A stretch of DNA of 64,000 nt from CAVVMA01 sp963830715 (GCA_963830715.1 CAWHNS010000006.1:328098-392097), one strand, 5' to 3'. Shown: positions 29,031-38,567, counted from the stretch's first letter. The notes: generated by a model from the letters alone, not told the origin. Numbers and translations: made by a program.

Positions 29031-30086
29031 ATGAAAGCCGCGGTTTTCCACGGACCTCGCGATGTGCGCGTCGAGCCGGTAGCGGACCCGCAGCTCAAGT
29101 CGCCCACCGATGCGCTGGTCAGGATAACTGCCGCGGCGATTTGCGGCTCCGATCTGCATGTGTATCACGGCCGCAACCCAACTGTTCCCGGCTTTGTCCT
29201 CGGCCACGAGGGCGTGGGCGTGGTCGAGGAGGTGGGCCGCGGCGTTTCCGCGCTCAAGCCCGGCCAACGCGTCGTGGTCGCGGCCACGGTCGCCTGCGGA
29301 GAGTGCTTCTATTCCCGCCAGGGCCAGGTCTCGCAATGCGAGGCCAGCGGCTCGGCGGTATTCGGCTATGGACCCAACTTCGCGGGCAAGCTCACCGATA
29401 TCGGCGGCGCGCAGTCCGAGGCGCTGTGCGTGCCGATGGCCGATTACACCTGCTATCCGCTGCCGGATGGAATCGACGACGAAGCCGCAGTCTTCCTGGC
29501 GGATATTCTGCCAACAGGTTTCTTCGGCGCGCTGAACGGCGACATCAGGCCGGGACAGACCGTCGCGGTGTTCGGATGCGGTCCCGTTGGGCTGTGCGCG
29601 ATCATGTCGGCCTCCCTATTCGGCCCCGCCGAGATAATCGCGGTGGATACCATCCCGTACCGTCTCGAGGTGGCCCGGCGGATCGGCGCCACGCCGGTCG
29701 CAGCGGCCGAAGCGGCGGACTTCATCCTCGCCCGCACCAGGGGCCGAGGCGCCGACGTCACGATCGAGGCGGTGGGCCACGAATCCGCGCTCCAGGCCGC
29801 TCTTTTGGCGGCGCGGCCGGGCGGAACGGTCTCGGTCATCGGCGTCTTCAGCGAGTCGGGCTTCAACTTTCCGATCGGGCTCGCATTCATGCGCGACCTT
29901 ACCTTCCGGATCGGACTCGCGAATATCCGCAGCAATATCCCGCCGCTCGCCAGGCTTATCGAGTGCGGGCGGATCGATCCGCGCCCGATCATCAGCCATC
30001 GGCTGGCTCTCGGCGACGCCGCGCGCGGATATCAAATCTTCGAGGCGCGCAGCGACAACGTGCTCAAGGTGCTTTTCAAACCGTAG
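29031..30086 (+). CDS. Zinc-type alcohol dehydrogenase (MDR family)
   Basis: Intact, 351 aa. Catalytic zinc ligands lie in AAICGSDLHVYHG and GHEGVGVVEEVG. The structural zinc loop is CGECFYSRQGQVSQCE, where the third usual Cys is Ser, so structural zinc may be missing. The Rossmann motif AVFGCGPVGLCAIMSA is clear. It resembles glutathione-independent formaldehyde or L-threonine/sorbitol dehydrogenase-like members. The next gene starts after 15 bases, so a short operon with the enoyl-CoA hydratase is likely. Confidence 0.92.
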   Translation: MKAAVFHGPRDVRVEPVADPQLKSPTDALVRITAAAICGSDLHVYHGRNPTVPGFVLGHEGVGVVEEVGRGVSALKPGQRVVVAATVACGECFYSRQGQVSQCEASGSAVFGYGPNFAGKLTDIGGAQSEALCVPMADYTCYPLPDGIDDEAAVFLADILPTGFFGALNGDIRPGQTVAVFGCGPVGLCAIMSASLFGPAEIIAVDTIPYRLEVARRIGATPVAAAEAADFILARTRGRGADVTIEAVGHESALQAALLAARPGGTVSVIGVFSESGFNFPIGLAFMRDLTFRIGLANIRSNIPPLARLIECGRIDPRPIISHRLALGDAARGYQIFEARSDNVLKVLFKP

Positions 30087-30101
30087 GATCAGGTGATCAA
30101 A

Positions 30102-30911
30102 ATGGCGGAAGAACTGATCAAAGTCAGAGTCGAAGGCGAGCTCGCATATCTTGGGCTCAACCGCCCCGAAAAGCGCAACGCGATCAGCACGCCCATGCTG
30201 CGCGCGATTCCGGAGGCGCTCGCCAAGGCCGACCAGCCCGGAGTCCGGGCGATAATTCTTTACGGGGAAGGGCCGGTGTTTTCGGCCGGAATCGACTTCA
30301 GCTCGTTCGGCGGCGAGGGTAGCGTCCAGGGAGGTTCGAGCAACCGCGCCGACTTGAGCCGTTTTCGCGGCTTCATCGGGGAGTCGCAGGCCGCGCTCAA
30401 CCGGCTCGAGAGCATCGAGAAGCCGGTCATCGGCGCATTGCACGGCTACGTCGGCGGCTTGGGGCTGGAACTCGCGCTGGCATGCGATGCGCGAATCGCG
30501 GCCGCCGGCACGCGGCTCGGGATGCCCGAAGTGCGGATCGGCTTGATCCCGGACGTCGGCGGCACCACCCGCCTGACGCGCACTGTCGGCTATGCGCATG
30601 CCAAGGAGCTGATCATGACCGCGCGGATGATCGATGCGGAGGAGGCCGCGGCGATCGGGCTCGTCAATCGGGTGGTCGAGAGCGGACGGCATCTCGGGGC
30701 CGCCGAGGATCTCGCGCGCGAGATCGCCCGTAACGCGCCGCTGGCGGTCGGACTCGCCAAGCGGATCATCGACAAGGGCCACGGGCTCGACAAGATGAGC
30801 TTCATGGAGTTAGAGGCGTTGGCTCAGAGCGCGTTGCTTTTGACCGAGGACTTCGCCGAGGGCGCGCAAGCGCTGGCTCAGCGCCGGGACCCGAAGTTCA
30901 AGGGGCGCTGA
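30102..30911 (+). CDS. Enoyl-CoA hydratase/isomerase
   Basis: About 269 aa; the ATG at 30102 is preferred to the GTG at 30093 for spacing from TCAGG. Crotonase fold: NRPEKRNAIS near the start, the oxyanion-hole strand GPVFSAGIDFSSFG, HGYVGGLGLELALACDARIA for the second oxyanion contact, and PEVRIGLIPDVGGTTRL with the catalytic acidic region. Intact. It converges with an aldose-epimerase-like gene; the ends overlap by 14 bases. Confidence 0.92.
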   Translation: MAEELIKVRVEGELAYLGLNRPEKRNAISTPMLRAIPEALAKADQPGVRAIILYGEGPVFSAGIDFSSFGGEGSVQGGSSNRADLSRFRGFIGESQAALNRLESIEKPVIGALHGYVGGLGLELALACDARIAAAGTRLGMPEVRIGLIPDVGGTTRLTRTVGYAHAKELIMTARMIDAEEAAAIGLVNRVVESGRHLGAAEDLAREIARNAPLAVGLAKRIIDKGHGLDKMSFMELEALAQSALLLTEDFAEGAQALAQRRDPKFKGR

Positions 30912-31830
30912 CTCGAATCTCGACGGCGCCCTGCCAGCTCGCTCCCGGCTCGAGCTCGCGGACGCCGGCGTCGATCCCATGCGACGCCAGGTTGAACGCG
31001 CCGGAGGCGCACGTATATGGTTCGAGCGCCACTACCGGTCGATCCAGCGGCGCGTACACCACCCAGTCGCCGAAGCTCGAATCAGCCCTGACCTCCACGG
31101 CGATCTTCAACCCGGGATCGATGAGCCGCGCTCGGATGAAACCCTCCGCATCCGGCTCCGGCGCGCGATAGGCGTCGTCATAGGAGTCGGCGCCCAACTC
31201 CCGGCCCGATCGGAGATCGTATCTGCCGCTCACCGGCTGGTCCTCTCCGGTGGGAATCAGTCGCTCGTCCAGCACGCGCCGCTGCGAGGATCCCAGCTCA
31301 ATCCGCAATGCCGCCCGGGTGGATTTCGTGCCGAGCGGAGCCCGGAAGTACGGATGTAGGCCGAAGCCGAATGGCATCGGCTGAGTGCCGGTGTTGGCAA
31401 CGGTCGCGGTCAGCCGCAGCCCGTTGCCGATTTCGTAATCGAGCGTCAGCCTGAACGGGTAGGGCCATAGCGCCGAGAGCGACGCATCCGACGTTGATTC
31501 GAGTTCGGCCGTGAAGTAGTAGGGGCCGCGACGGACCACACGGAAGGAACGATCGCAGACCAGTCCGTGAATCGCGTTATCGTGCGTGGGTTCATTGATT
31601 GGTAGCGTGTGCGCGCGTCCTTTCCACGAGAATGTCCCGTGGTCGATCCGCCCGGGCCATGGGAAGAGGACGGGGATGCCGCTGGAGTGGGGCGCCTTGG
31701 CAAGCGCTGCGGGATTGGCGGCGCCCCAGATCAGTTCGAGCGCGCCGACCTGGTAGCGGAGGCACCCACATCCCAGGTCGGGAACGAAGCTCGCCGCTTC
31801 GTTCTGCGCCTCGATCTCTATCGTTTCCAC
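30898..31830 (-). CDS. Aldose 1-epimerase family protein
   Basis: About 310 aa from a GTG at 31830; upstream sequence in frame is non-homologous. Galactose-mutarotase fold: IPVLFPWPGRIDHGTFSWKG, INEPTHDNAIHGLVCDRSFR, FGFGLHPYFRAP with the catalytic His, and near the end VVALEPYTCASGAFN with the Glu. It interconverts alpha and beta anomers of hexoses or a related sugar. Intact. Its 3' end runs into the enoyl-CoA hydratase gene. Confidence 0.86.
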   Translation of the reverse strand: METIEIEAQNEAASFVPDLGCGCLRYQVGALELIWGAANPAALAKAPHSSGIPVLFPWPGRIDHGTFSWKGRAHTLPINEPTHDNAIHGLVCDRSFRVVRRGPYYFTAELESTSDASLSALWPYPFRLTLDYEIGNGLRLTATVANTGTQPMPFGFGLHPYFRAPLGTKSTRAALRIELGSSQRRVLDERLIPTGEDQPVSGRYDLRSGRELGADSYDDAYRAPEPDAEGFIRARLIDPGLKIAVEVRADSSFGDWVVYAPLDRPVVALEPYTCASGAFNLASHGIDAGVRELEPGASWQGAVEIRVSAP

Positions 31831-31978
31831 GCCATACCCTTCGGAACGCAGTGGATATTCGCAGACACTGCGGCGCGGGCCAGGATGCACGCACCCATGC
31901 GATCGCCGCTCGCGCGCGACCGAGTCAGTCTGCCGGCAGCAAGGCCGGAACCGTTGGAGGAGTCGCTTTCGGGCCCGA

Positions 31979-32275
31979 TCAGCGGTCGCGGCCGCCCGCG
32001 CTGCGGCGTTCGCCACCGCCGCCGCCGCTGCGGGCTTGTGCCTCGTTGACGCGAATCGCCCGTCCCTTCAGGTCTCTGCCATTGAGCTTCTTGACGGCGG
32101 CATCCGCGGCCTCATCGGTTGCCATCTCGACGAAGCCGAACCCCCGCGACCGATTGGTAGCGCGGTCGATGATGACTTGCGCACTCTCGACTTTGCCCGC
32201 CTCGGCGAAGACTTCCTGCAAATCCTGATCGGTCACGCCCCAAGCCAGATTCCCTACGTACAGTCTGCGACCCAT
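31979..32275 (-). CDS. RNA-binding protein, single RRM
   Basis: 98 aa. RNP2 is LYVGNL at residue 5 and RNP1 is RSRGFGFVEM around residue 43; a Gly/Arg tail follows (SGGGGGERRSAGGRDR). Bacterial RRM proteins of this type are often cold-induced RNA chaperones. Intact. Its 5' leader lies in the gene-poor stretch to the right. Confidence 0.93.
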   Translation of the reverse strand: MGRRLYVGNLAWGVTDQDLQEVFAEAGKVESAQVIIDRATNRSRGFGFVEMATDEAADAAVKKLNGRDLKGRAIRVNEAQARSGGGGGERRSAGGRDR

Positions 32276-32605
32276 TCAAGCTCTCCTCGCGGTCCTCTGC
32301 GCCGTCTCGCGGTTCATTTCTCCCCCCGTCAGGACTGCCCGCTGCGAGCATCTAAACAGGTAGGCAGGGCTGACGGCGCTTCCCGAATCCAAGTTCCGCC
32401 TTTTATACCATCGCGTGCCCTGTAAACATAGATGTTCTGCCTAGCACGAGAGGCACCCAAAATGCCAAGGGTAAGCTCAGGTTGTTTTTCGACAGGTCTC
32501 TGCCAACCCTCCACTCGATAGTCTCTGAGTTGTGAACGGATACCCGATAGTGTGCCTATTCCGATGATATGGGCGGGATCGATAGCCTTCGGCTTCGCAC
32601 CTCAG

Positions 32606-32790
32606 GAAATGGGCCTTCGCGAGGAATTGCGTGTCTGGCTTCGCGAAAACGTCAGTCGATGCCCTGTTGACGGGCCCCGATATTCCGATACCGAAGAACG
32701 CTGAGAGAGCGCGGTGCGCTGGAACACGGTGCACGGCGGCGCGACGGTTGGAATCTACCGGCCGCGCGAAATGGGCGGTCGCGCCAATCC
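32606..32790 (+). pseudogene. Acyl-CoA dehydrogenase N-terminal remnant
   Basis: One frame reads EMGLREELRVWLRENVSRCP, a TGA at 32702, and further on VGIYRPREMGGRANPP. These match the N-terminal helix (ReElRaWLxxN) and the WP-x-EYGGRG region of acyl-CoA dehydrogenases, compressed and interrupted. No catalytic part remains. Confidence 0.5.
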
Positions 32791-32885
32791 GCCAGCCGAC
32801 CCGGCTCTGCGGGCAAATGCCGCGCCTGCTTCCACAAAGGCCCCTGTTCTGGGTAGTGGGGAAGATAACCCACTACCCTAATCTC

Positions 32886-32966
32886 GCACTATTCCCGGCC
32901 AGCGACTTATCTTCCTACATTACCGGCGAAGTGATCAGCATCAGTGGCGGTTCAGTTGTCGCTCTG
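32886..32966 (+). pseudogene. Short-chain dehydrogenase C-terminal remnant
   Basis: The reading frame gives ASDLSSYITGEVISISGGSV, the standard C-terminal signature of SDR enzymes (SDxSSxITGxxxxxxGG). Neither the Rossmann motif nor the YxxxK site is nearby. Confidence 0.6.
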
Positions 32967-33120
32967 CGGAATCGGATATCGTGCGTCGTGGATACTACGC
33001 TATCTACTCGGCTGACTAGGTTAGTAACTCGCGTATCTGCTTGTGCAGAGGTTGCCGATTGTGTAGGTTACCACCATGTCAACTGGGGTATGAAGCGCGG
33101 GAAAAGGAGAATTCTTCCGA

Positions 33121-33500
33121 TGCCACGACGGCGACAGAATGGGGGTGGAGCGGCTTCGGCTTTCGCCACTATCCAGCGTCAGGCGCGATCACTGCTGTCT
33201 AACTTGCGCAAGCAGATTCGCCGCAAGGAAGTAGAGTTGAGACGCCTGAAAGAGGAAGAAGCCAGGCTCGGCGGGCTTACCGGTCGGGCCACGGCAGCCA
33301 GTTCCAGCGCCATCGGTCGAGGCCGAATCAACTGGCGGACCGTGCTCGGCCAGGTACCCAGACAGTTCAAGGCCTCGGATATTCGCAAGGTGCGGGGACT
33401 GAAGGGCAAGCGCCCGTCAGAGATCTTCGCCGCCATCACGCGCTGGATAGAGGCCGGTCTCGTAAAGCGCAGGGCGCGCGGACAGTACGAACGCGCCTGA
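33121..33500 (+). CDS. Hypothetical basic coiled-coil / winged-helix-like protein
   Basis: About 126 aa from the ATG at 33121 (GGAG about 15 bases before). A basic helix with heptads (SLLSNLRKQIRRKEVELRRL) is followed by a short Ser/Ala linker and a C-terminal RPSEIFAAITRWIEAGLVKR that looks like the end of a winged helix. It is probably nucleic-acid binding; family not recognised. It stands alone before mtnA. Confidence 0.5.
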
Positions 33501-33604
33501 CCGCCAGGTTCAGTTCAACTCCGCCCGGCCACGAACGAAACGAGTTGCAGTAGTCCTTGAATGCGCGCGGCCTGCTCCGACGCGCTGCCGGTGAGTTCTG
33601 GCCC

Positions 33605-34623
33605 GTGTCCGTAAAGACAATCGAATGGCGCCACGACACGGTCCGCATGATCGATCAGCGGCTGTTGCCCGGGCGCGAGATGATTCGTACCTATCGCGAT
33701 TACCGCGGCGTGGCCGAGGCGATTCGCACGATGGTGATCCGCGGCGCGCCCGCGATCGGCGTCGCGGCCGCGATGGGGGTTGCGCTCGGACTGCACGGCT
33801 ACAGCGGCGCGCGCGCCGAACCCGCTTCGCTCGCGTGAGTGCGACCCTCAGGGCGACGCGTCCCACCGCGGTGAATCTGGCCTGGGCTCTGGAGCGGATG
33901 GCGCGGGTGATGCGGGAGAACCTGGCGCTCGACGCGTCCACACTCTTCCGCCGCATGCGCGACGAGGCGCTCGCGATCGCCGAGGAGGATCTCGCCGCCA
34001 ACCGGGCGCTTGGCCGATTCGGCGCGAGCTCTGCTCGGCGACCCCGCAACCGTACTGACGCATTGCAACGCCGGTGCATTCGCCACCGCCGGTTATGGCA
34101 CCGCGCTCGGCGTGGTGCGCGCGGCGCGCGAGGCCGGCAAGAGAGTATCGGTCATCGCCGATGAGACGCGCCCATTTCTGCAGGGCTCGCGGCTGACCGC
34201 GTGGGAACTGCACAAGGACAAGATTCCGGTCACCGTCATCGCGGACAGCATGGCCGGCGCCGTGATCGCGCGCGGCGACGTCGACTGCGTGATCGTCGGC
34301 ACCGATCGCATCGCGGCCAACGGCGACGTCGCGAACAAGATCGGCACTTACCCGCTGGCGGTGCTGGCGCGCCGCCACGGCGTGCCGTTCTACGTCGCCG
34401 CGCCGCTGTCGTCGATCGATATCGATTGCCCCAGCGGCGCTCTGATTCCGATCGAGCAGCGCTCGGAGAAGGAGCTGACGGAATTCACCGGGCGCCGGAT
34501 CGCGCCCAGGGGAGTCGCGCTTTCAATCCCGCCTTCGACGTCACGCCCGCCGAACTGGTGACCGCGATCATTACCGAGCGCGGGATCGCCTATCCGCCGT
34601 TCATCGAAAGCCTCGCGCGCTAA
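33605..34623 (+). CDS. mtnA: S-methyl-5-thioribose-1-phosphate isomerase, three frameshifts
   Basis: The enzyme of the methionine salvage pathway that isomerises methylthioribose-1-P to methylthioribulose-1-P. The GTG at 33605 gives SVKTIEWRHDTVRMIDQRLL. RGAPAIGVAAAMGVALG follows. After switches near 33825, 34022 and 34510 come LTHCNAGAFATAGYGTALGV (catalytic Cys), DSMAGAVIARGDVDC, IVGTDRIAANGDVANKIGTY (catalytic Asp) and FNPAFDVTPAELVTAIITER. Together they cover the full 340 aa. Every catalytic residue is present, so three indels in one gene are far more likely sequence errors than decay. Confidence 0.88.
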
Positions 34624-34673
34624 AACCACGGCAACTGAGTTTAGCCTTCGCCACGGGTGTGTAATGCGAGTGA

Positions 34674-35682
34674 CTATTCGACGAGGTGATCCAGGTATTC
34701 GGAAAGCCCATAGCCGACCTTGTTGTCCCATCGCCATTCGGTCATCCCCTCGGCGATGCGCGTCACCATCCCGGCGCGCCGGTTGCGCAGCGGAATCATC
34801 GACAGCACCTTGCCCGTGATTTCGATCGGCGATCGCCGCCCCTTCAGTCTCGCAGGTCACCTTGATTCGATCGTGCAGCTGCTGTTCGCCGACGAACTCG
34901 GTCTCGATTTCGACCTTGCGGATGTTACATGGCGGACGACCTTTGCGCGCGATGAAGCCGCCGGGACGCTCGCTGCCGTCGCGCTGAACGGTGATAGTCG
35001 CCATCGCGCCGAGCGTTTCGTCGAAGTTCATCGTCAGCCATCGATAGTACTTCGGCGCCTGCCAGTAGCGCGGACCCCAGCTATGGTCGCGCAGGCCGAG
35101 GCCGTCGATCTTGAACTCCTGCTCGCCGATGACCAGCTTGCCGACTGCGTGTCCGAGTTGTTCCAGATGTCCGCGCGCGAACTCGGTGCTCGAATCGCCG
35201 CCGTGCGTGATACTTTCCCAACCCGCGGCAGTCTTCTCGCGAATCTCGCCGCCCCATCCGGGCGCGGTCGCGTAGTAGTCCAGCTCCAGGCGGATCGCGA
35301 CGTGAGGATTGTTCTTGAACGCCTGGCGCGGCTCGGCCATCTGGAGCGGATCCTTCAGGATGCAGGTATTGCCCCGGTAGGTCACCCGATGGTGTTCGAA
35401 GGGCTTGATGACCTCGAACTTGAGTCCGCCTGCATCGTGAGCGTGGTTGTCCTTTATCTCAGGGCGCCTGAACATGAAGCCGACCGTCCCGTCGGGCAGG
35501 TACAGGCAGGCCGTCATCTCCGCATAGCCCTCGTTGGGGCGATTGCCCAGCCGCGCGAAGCCGCCGATCTTCCGCCCGCGATCGTAGAAGTTGTAATACG
35601 CACTCTCGTTGAAGTTCGATTCACCCGTGTTCGGATGCATCAGGTCGTCCTGTTCCAGCAGGATCACTTTGTGCTCTGCCAT
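34674..35682 (-). CDS. DUF7065/DUF7064-type protein, one frameshift
   Basis: About 335 aa, starting MAEHKVILLEQDDLMHPNTG. It has the lipocalin-like, CrtC/AttH-related pattern found beside APH-like kinases: NEGYAEMTACLYLPDGTVGF, DGLGLRDHSWGPRYWQAPKY (conserved RDHSWG), and YYRWLTMNFDETLGAMATIT. The long frame goes wrong near 34845. The alternative frame gives the true C-terminus RRAGMVTRIAEGMTEWRWDN ... LDHLVE, with a stop at 34674. Function unknown; probable hydroxysteroid or lipid binding by analogy. Last gene of a three-gene operon. Confidence 0.75.
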
Positions 35683-35701
35683 ATTCGGGTCTCCTTTCGG
35701 T

Positions 35702-36118
35702 TTACGTCTTTGAACGCGTGGCAAGGTCGGCTTCGAGATAGCGCGGATTTGCGACCTTGAGTTTCTGCTCGACCAGCTCGCGCACCACCGTGAACACTCG
35801 ATCGCGCCACGGCCCGCGATCGGCCTCGCCCGCGCGGATGCGTCCGACCAGCTCCTGATTCAGCGCGCGCGCTGCTTCGCGCAGTTCGGCGATCCCGCCG
35901 GCCTCGGACGACTGGCGTCCCAGCAGATCGGCAAGCGCGCGCACCTCGCCGCGAAGCTGCGGCTCTTCCATCGCGATTTCCCGCGCGACGATTTTCAGCA
36001 CATTGGCCACCACCCGCGATTGGAACTGGCGGCGGCCTTCGGTCGAGGGAATGATCTCCCGCTCGACGAATTCCGCGGCTGCTTCCAGTAACTCGATCGC
36101 GGTGGGACGGTCCTGCAT
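35702..36118 (-). CDS. DUF6285-like protein
   Basis: 138 aa, all-helical, with the pattern of small proteins encoded next to APH-like kinases: PTAIELLEAAAEFVEREIIP, FQSRVVANVLKIVAREIAME and LVGRIRAGEADRGPWRDRVF. No catalytic motif. It lies between the kinase and the DUF7064-like gene on the same strand, 42 and 19 bases away, suggesting a common function, perhaps a regulatory subunit. The family name is from memory of the pattern, not a search. Confidence 0.7.
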   Translation of the reverse strand: MQDRPTAIELLEAAAEFVEREIIPSTEGRRQFQSRVVANVLKIVAREIAMEEPQLRGEVRALADLLGRQSSEAGGIAELREAARALNQELVGRIRAGEADRGPWRDRVFTVVRELVEQKLKVANPRYLEADLATRSKT

Positions 36119-36160
36119 GGCGGCCTCACATTCGACGGTGCCGATTACGCTTCGTACTGT

Positions 36161-37180
36161 TCAAGGCGCCTGCTCGATAAGGTTTAGCAATTCCAGTTCG
36201 GTCTCGACTGTGCGCCGGCCGAGGCTCGCAAGCTCGACGCTCCGCACGAATCCGTCGAGATGGGTGCGCGCCTGGCCGATCGTGATTATCCCCCAGCGCA
36301 GGTTGCCGAACACCTCCCAGAAGCGCACCGCTTCCGGATCGACGCGCGCTCCGCTCGCCTTTTCGTACGCTTCGAAAAATTCCTCGCGCGAGCCGAGGCC
36401 GCCCATCGGTTTGTCGTCCGCGCCGAAGCGCCACGCGCGCACGCAGATCCATCCGAGGTCCTCCATCGGATCGCCGAGATGGGCCAGCTCCCAATCGAGT
36501 ATCGATCGAACGCCCTCGGGACCGAAGATCACGTTGCCGATCCGATAGTCGCCGTGCACGAGGGTCTTTCGCGGCGTCGAAGGCACCCGCTCGAGCAGAT
36601 AGCGGAAAGCGAGCTCGAAGGCCGGATGCGGTTCCAGCGCGAGAAGTGCGAACGTCTCCTGGAAGCGCAAGACCTCGGTCCGCGCCGCATTGTCGCCGGG
36701 TTCGGCCAGGAAATCGAGCTTGTGCCTGGCGGGGTCGATGCGATGGATCTGCGCAAGGATCGACGCCAACTGCGAGGGCATCACTTCGCGCGCCCGCGCG
36801 TAGGCGTCGTCGCGCAGCAGCCGCCGCGCGAGGGTCTCGCCCTCGACACGTTCCATGATGAAGAAGGCGGCGCCGAGCACAGAGGGATCATCGGAGACCC
36901 ACAGGACTTCCGGCACGGGCACGCGCTCCTCCCAGGCGGCGCGCAGCACGGCGAACTCGTGGCGCCGACTGGTATCGATCTTGTGGGCGCCCGGATCGCG
37001 TCTCAGCACCAGCGCGCGACGGGTTTCGCTACGATTGTTCCTGATTGCCGCGTCGAACGACCAGATCTCGCGCGACGCCCCGCCTGGCATCCGCCTGAGG
37101 TCCTCGATCTTGACGTCGTCGAAGCCGCCCTGATCGCGGATAAAAGCGGCAAGCCGCTCGGCCATTTCCCTGGGTTCCAT
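36161..37180 (-). CDS. Phosphotransferase family (APH/ACAD10-like kinase)
   Basis: About 339 aa from the ATG at 37180. Intact: nucleotide-binding MPGGASREIWSFDAAIR, the catalytic loop TLVHGDYRIGNVIF (HGDxxxxN), and SILDWELAHLGDPMEDLGW. The Gly-rich loop and the FFIMERVEGETLARRLL hinge are typical of the ACAD10/11 kinase group. It heads the operon with the DUF6285 and DUF7064-like genes. Predicted to phosphorylate a hydroxylated acyl-CoA or steroid intermediate; inference. Confidence 0.88.
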   Translation of the reverse strand: MEPREMAERLAAFIRDQGGFDDVKIEDLRRMPGGASREIWSFDAAIRNNRSETRRALVLRRDPGAHKIDTSRRHEFAVLRAAWEERVPVPEVLWVSDDPSVLGAAFFIMERVEGETLARRLLRDDAYARAREVMPSQLASILAQIHRIDPARHKLDFLAEPGDNAARTEVLRFQETFALLALEPHPAFELAFRYLLERVPSTPRKTLVHGDYRIGNVIFGPEGVRSILDWELAHLGDPMEDLGWICVRAWRFGADDKPMGGLGSREEFFEAYEKASGARVDPEAVRFWEVFGNLRWGIITIGQARTHLDGFVRSVELASLGRRTVETELELLNLIEQAP

Positions 37181-37323
37181 TTTCGCGCAGCACACGAACG
37201 CTTCCAACGTGTATCACGAAAAATCGCCGCCGCGCACGCGCTACTCGCGGCCGCCGCCGGAGGCCGTTCGGCCGCGAGCCGCTCGGGAAGAGGAAGGGCG
37301 GACTGGCGGGACTTAGCGGGGCC

Positions 37324-37680
37324 TCAGCCGCCCGCGATGGAGGACTCCCGAGTGATGATCCAGTCCCCGGGGCCCGACTCGGTAATTCGCGCGCGGTGGT
37401 TCCTGCCCACGGCCGCGAATTTTTCCGAGAGTTTTGTCGGTGCATTCACGAATTTCACGTGCAGGGCGGAGTGAAAGGCCTGCCTCGCTACGTCGTCGAT
37501 GATCGCCAAAACTTCGTCTATGAAGGAAGGCGTGATCGCCTCGACGCCTGAGAAATCTAACACGATTTCACCGTCTTCATGCGTCGCCCCCGAGATCAGC
37601 GCTCCGCGGATGGTATGGGCGGACTCTCTAGTCACCAGAACTCGCCTCTGCATCAGGTCATATACGCGGACTGTACTCAC
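37324..37680 (-). CDS. STAS-like (DUF4325-type) protein
   Basis: 118 aa with the beta-alpha pattern of a STAS-like domain: EIVLDFSGVEAITPSFIDEV is the core strand-turn-helix that carries the phosphorylatable Ser in anti-sigma antagonists. It lies 20 bases downstream of a HATPase gene on the same strand. Such a pair resembles an anti-sigma/antagonist switch, although no sigma factor is nearby. Confidence 0.75.
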   Translation of the reverse strand: MSTVRVYDLMQRRVLVTRESAHTIRGALISGATHEDGEIVLDFSGVEAITPSFIDEVLAIIDDVARQAFHSALHVKFVNAPTKLSEKFAAVGRNHRARITESGPGDWIITRESSIAGG

Positions 37681-37700
37681 GCTATCGCTCCTCTCTTATC

Positions 37701-38567
37701 CTACGTTGGTATCGAGGCGAATGCCAAGGTGCCAGGAAATAGCACGGTCCGGCTTGCGGGGACGCTCGGAGAGCCGCCTACTGCCTGGAGCATTCCTATA
37801 CCAGAATGAATTATGAGCTGGCGTCCGGGTTTGCTCATGTCGTCCGCGACTCCAAACAACCCGATTCCGCGCGTCGCTGAACCGGTGCCGCTGACGCCCT
37901 CGTTGAGCGCGAGTTCTATGGCCGTCCAATCGTACGCAACCCGGTCCGCAAGTTCGGGATTTCGCTCCAATGATTTGCGTATACCAATTCCTGCATCCGC
38001 GACAGCGCAGACAAATCTTCGCTGATCCGCATACTCATAGAACTGGATTAGTCCAAAGGCTCCGATTTCCGACTGCGAATGTTGGGCGGCGTTCATCGCA
38101 AGCTCGGCAAAAACCTCGCTAACGATGGGATACAGGTTGGCGGTCCCCACGGCCGTGTCTCGAAGGCTGTCGTGGGCCAAGTTCGCAATCCGGTCCACAT
38201 CGCTCTCGGTGTCGAATCTCGTCAACTCCAGGACGAGCTGCGGGGCCGAACTCCCGTAGACGCCCCGATCGTCTACCTCGACCCCGTTCTCCTGGAGCAG
38301 CTTGAATAAGCCCAGAGACTTTAGGTACACGCACACCCCAAGATTCTCGGGAACCAGGAACCGGCAGGCGGCGCCACGAGCTTTTGCGAGAAGGGGGTAC
38401 ACAGCGCACCAGAGGACGGCAGCAGGTCGAATGAAGATGCAGTCTCGCGCGTCGATATCAACCGATCGTTCTGTGAAGCTGGGCTTTCGCGGATCCGCCG
38501 AAGCCAATTGCCGATCCAGCTCGCCCGCGTGGCTGAAGGTTTCTGGAACCTTGATTTTCATTGTCAC
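37701..38567 (-). CDS. HATPase (histidine-kinase-like ATP-binding) regulatory protein
   Basis: About 288 aa from a GTG at 38567, chosen for GGAG 9 bases upstream. The N-terminal half (FSHAGELDRQLASADPRKPS ... CIFIRPAAVLWCAVYPLLAK) is of unknown fold. The C-terminal half is a GHKL ATPase: VFAELAMNAAQHSQSEIGA (N-box), CAVADAGIGIRKSLE (G1) and SATRGIGLFGVADDM (G2). There is no His-acceptor domain, so it is an anti-sigma-like or switch ATPase rather than a sensor kinase. Co-transcribed with the STAS-like gene. It starts 68 bases after the ABC permease gene on the same strand. Confidence 0.75.
   Translation of the reverse strand: MTMKIKVPETFSHAGELDRQLASADPRKPSFTERSVDIDARDCIFIRPAAVLWCAVYPLLAKARGAACRFLVPENLGVCVYLKSLGLFKLLQENGVEVDDRGVYGSSAPQLVLELTRFDTESDVDRIANLAHDSLRDTAVGTANLYPIVSEVFAELAMNAAQHSQSEIGAFGLIQFYEYADQRRFVCAVADAGIGIRKSLERNPELADRVAYDWTAIELALNEGVSGTGSATRGIGLFGVADDMSKPGRQLIIHSGIGMLQAVGGSPSVPASRTVLFPGTLAFASIPT

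Larger units (their letters stand above)
32276..33120. other. Gene-poor stretch holding degenerate gene fragments
   Basis: About 845 bases without an intact gene. Two decayed protein fragments are recognisable on the plus strand (32606-32790 and 32886-32966, listed separately). The remaining sequence is AT-richer and contains no convincing coding region or RNA. It looks like a graveyard left by deletion between two genes of the same pathway type. Confidence 0.55.
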
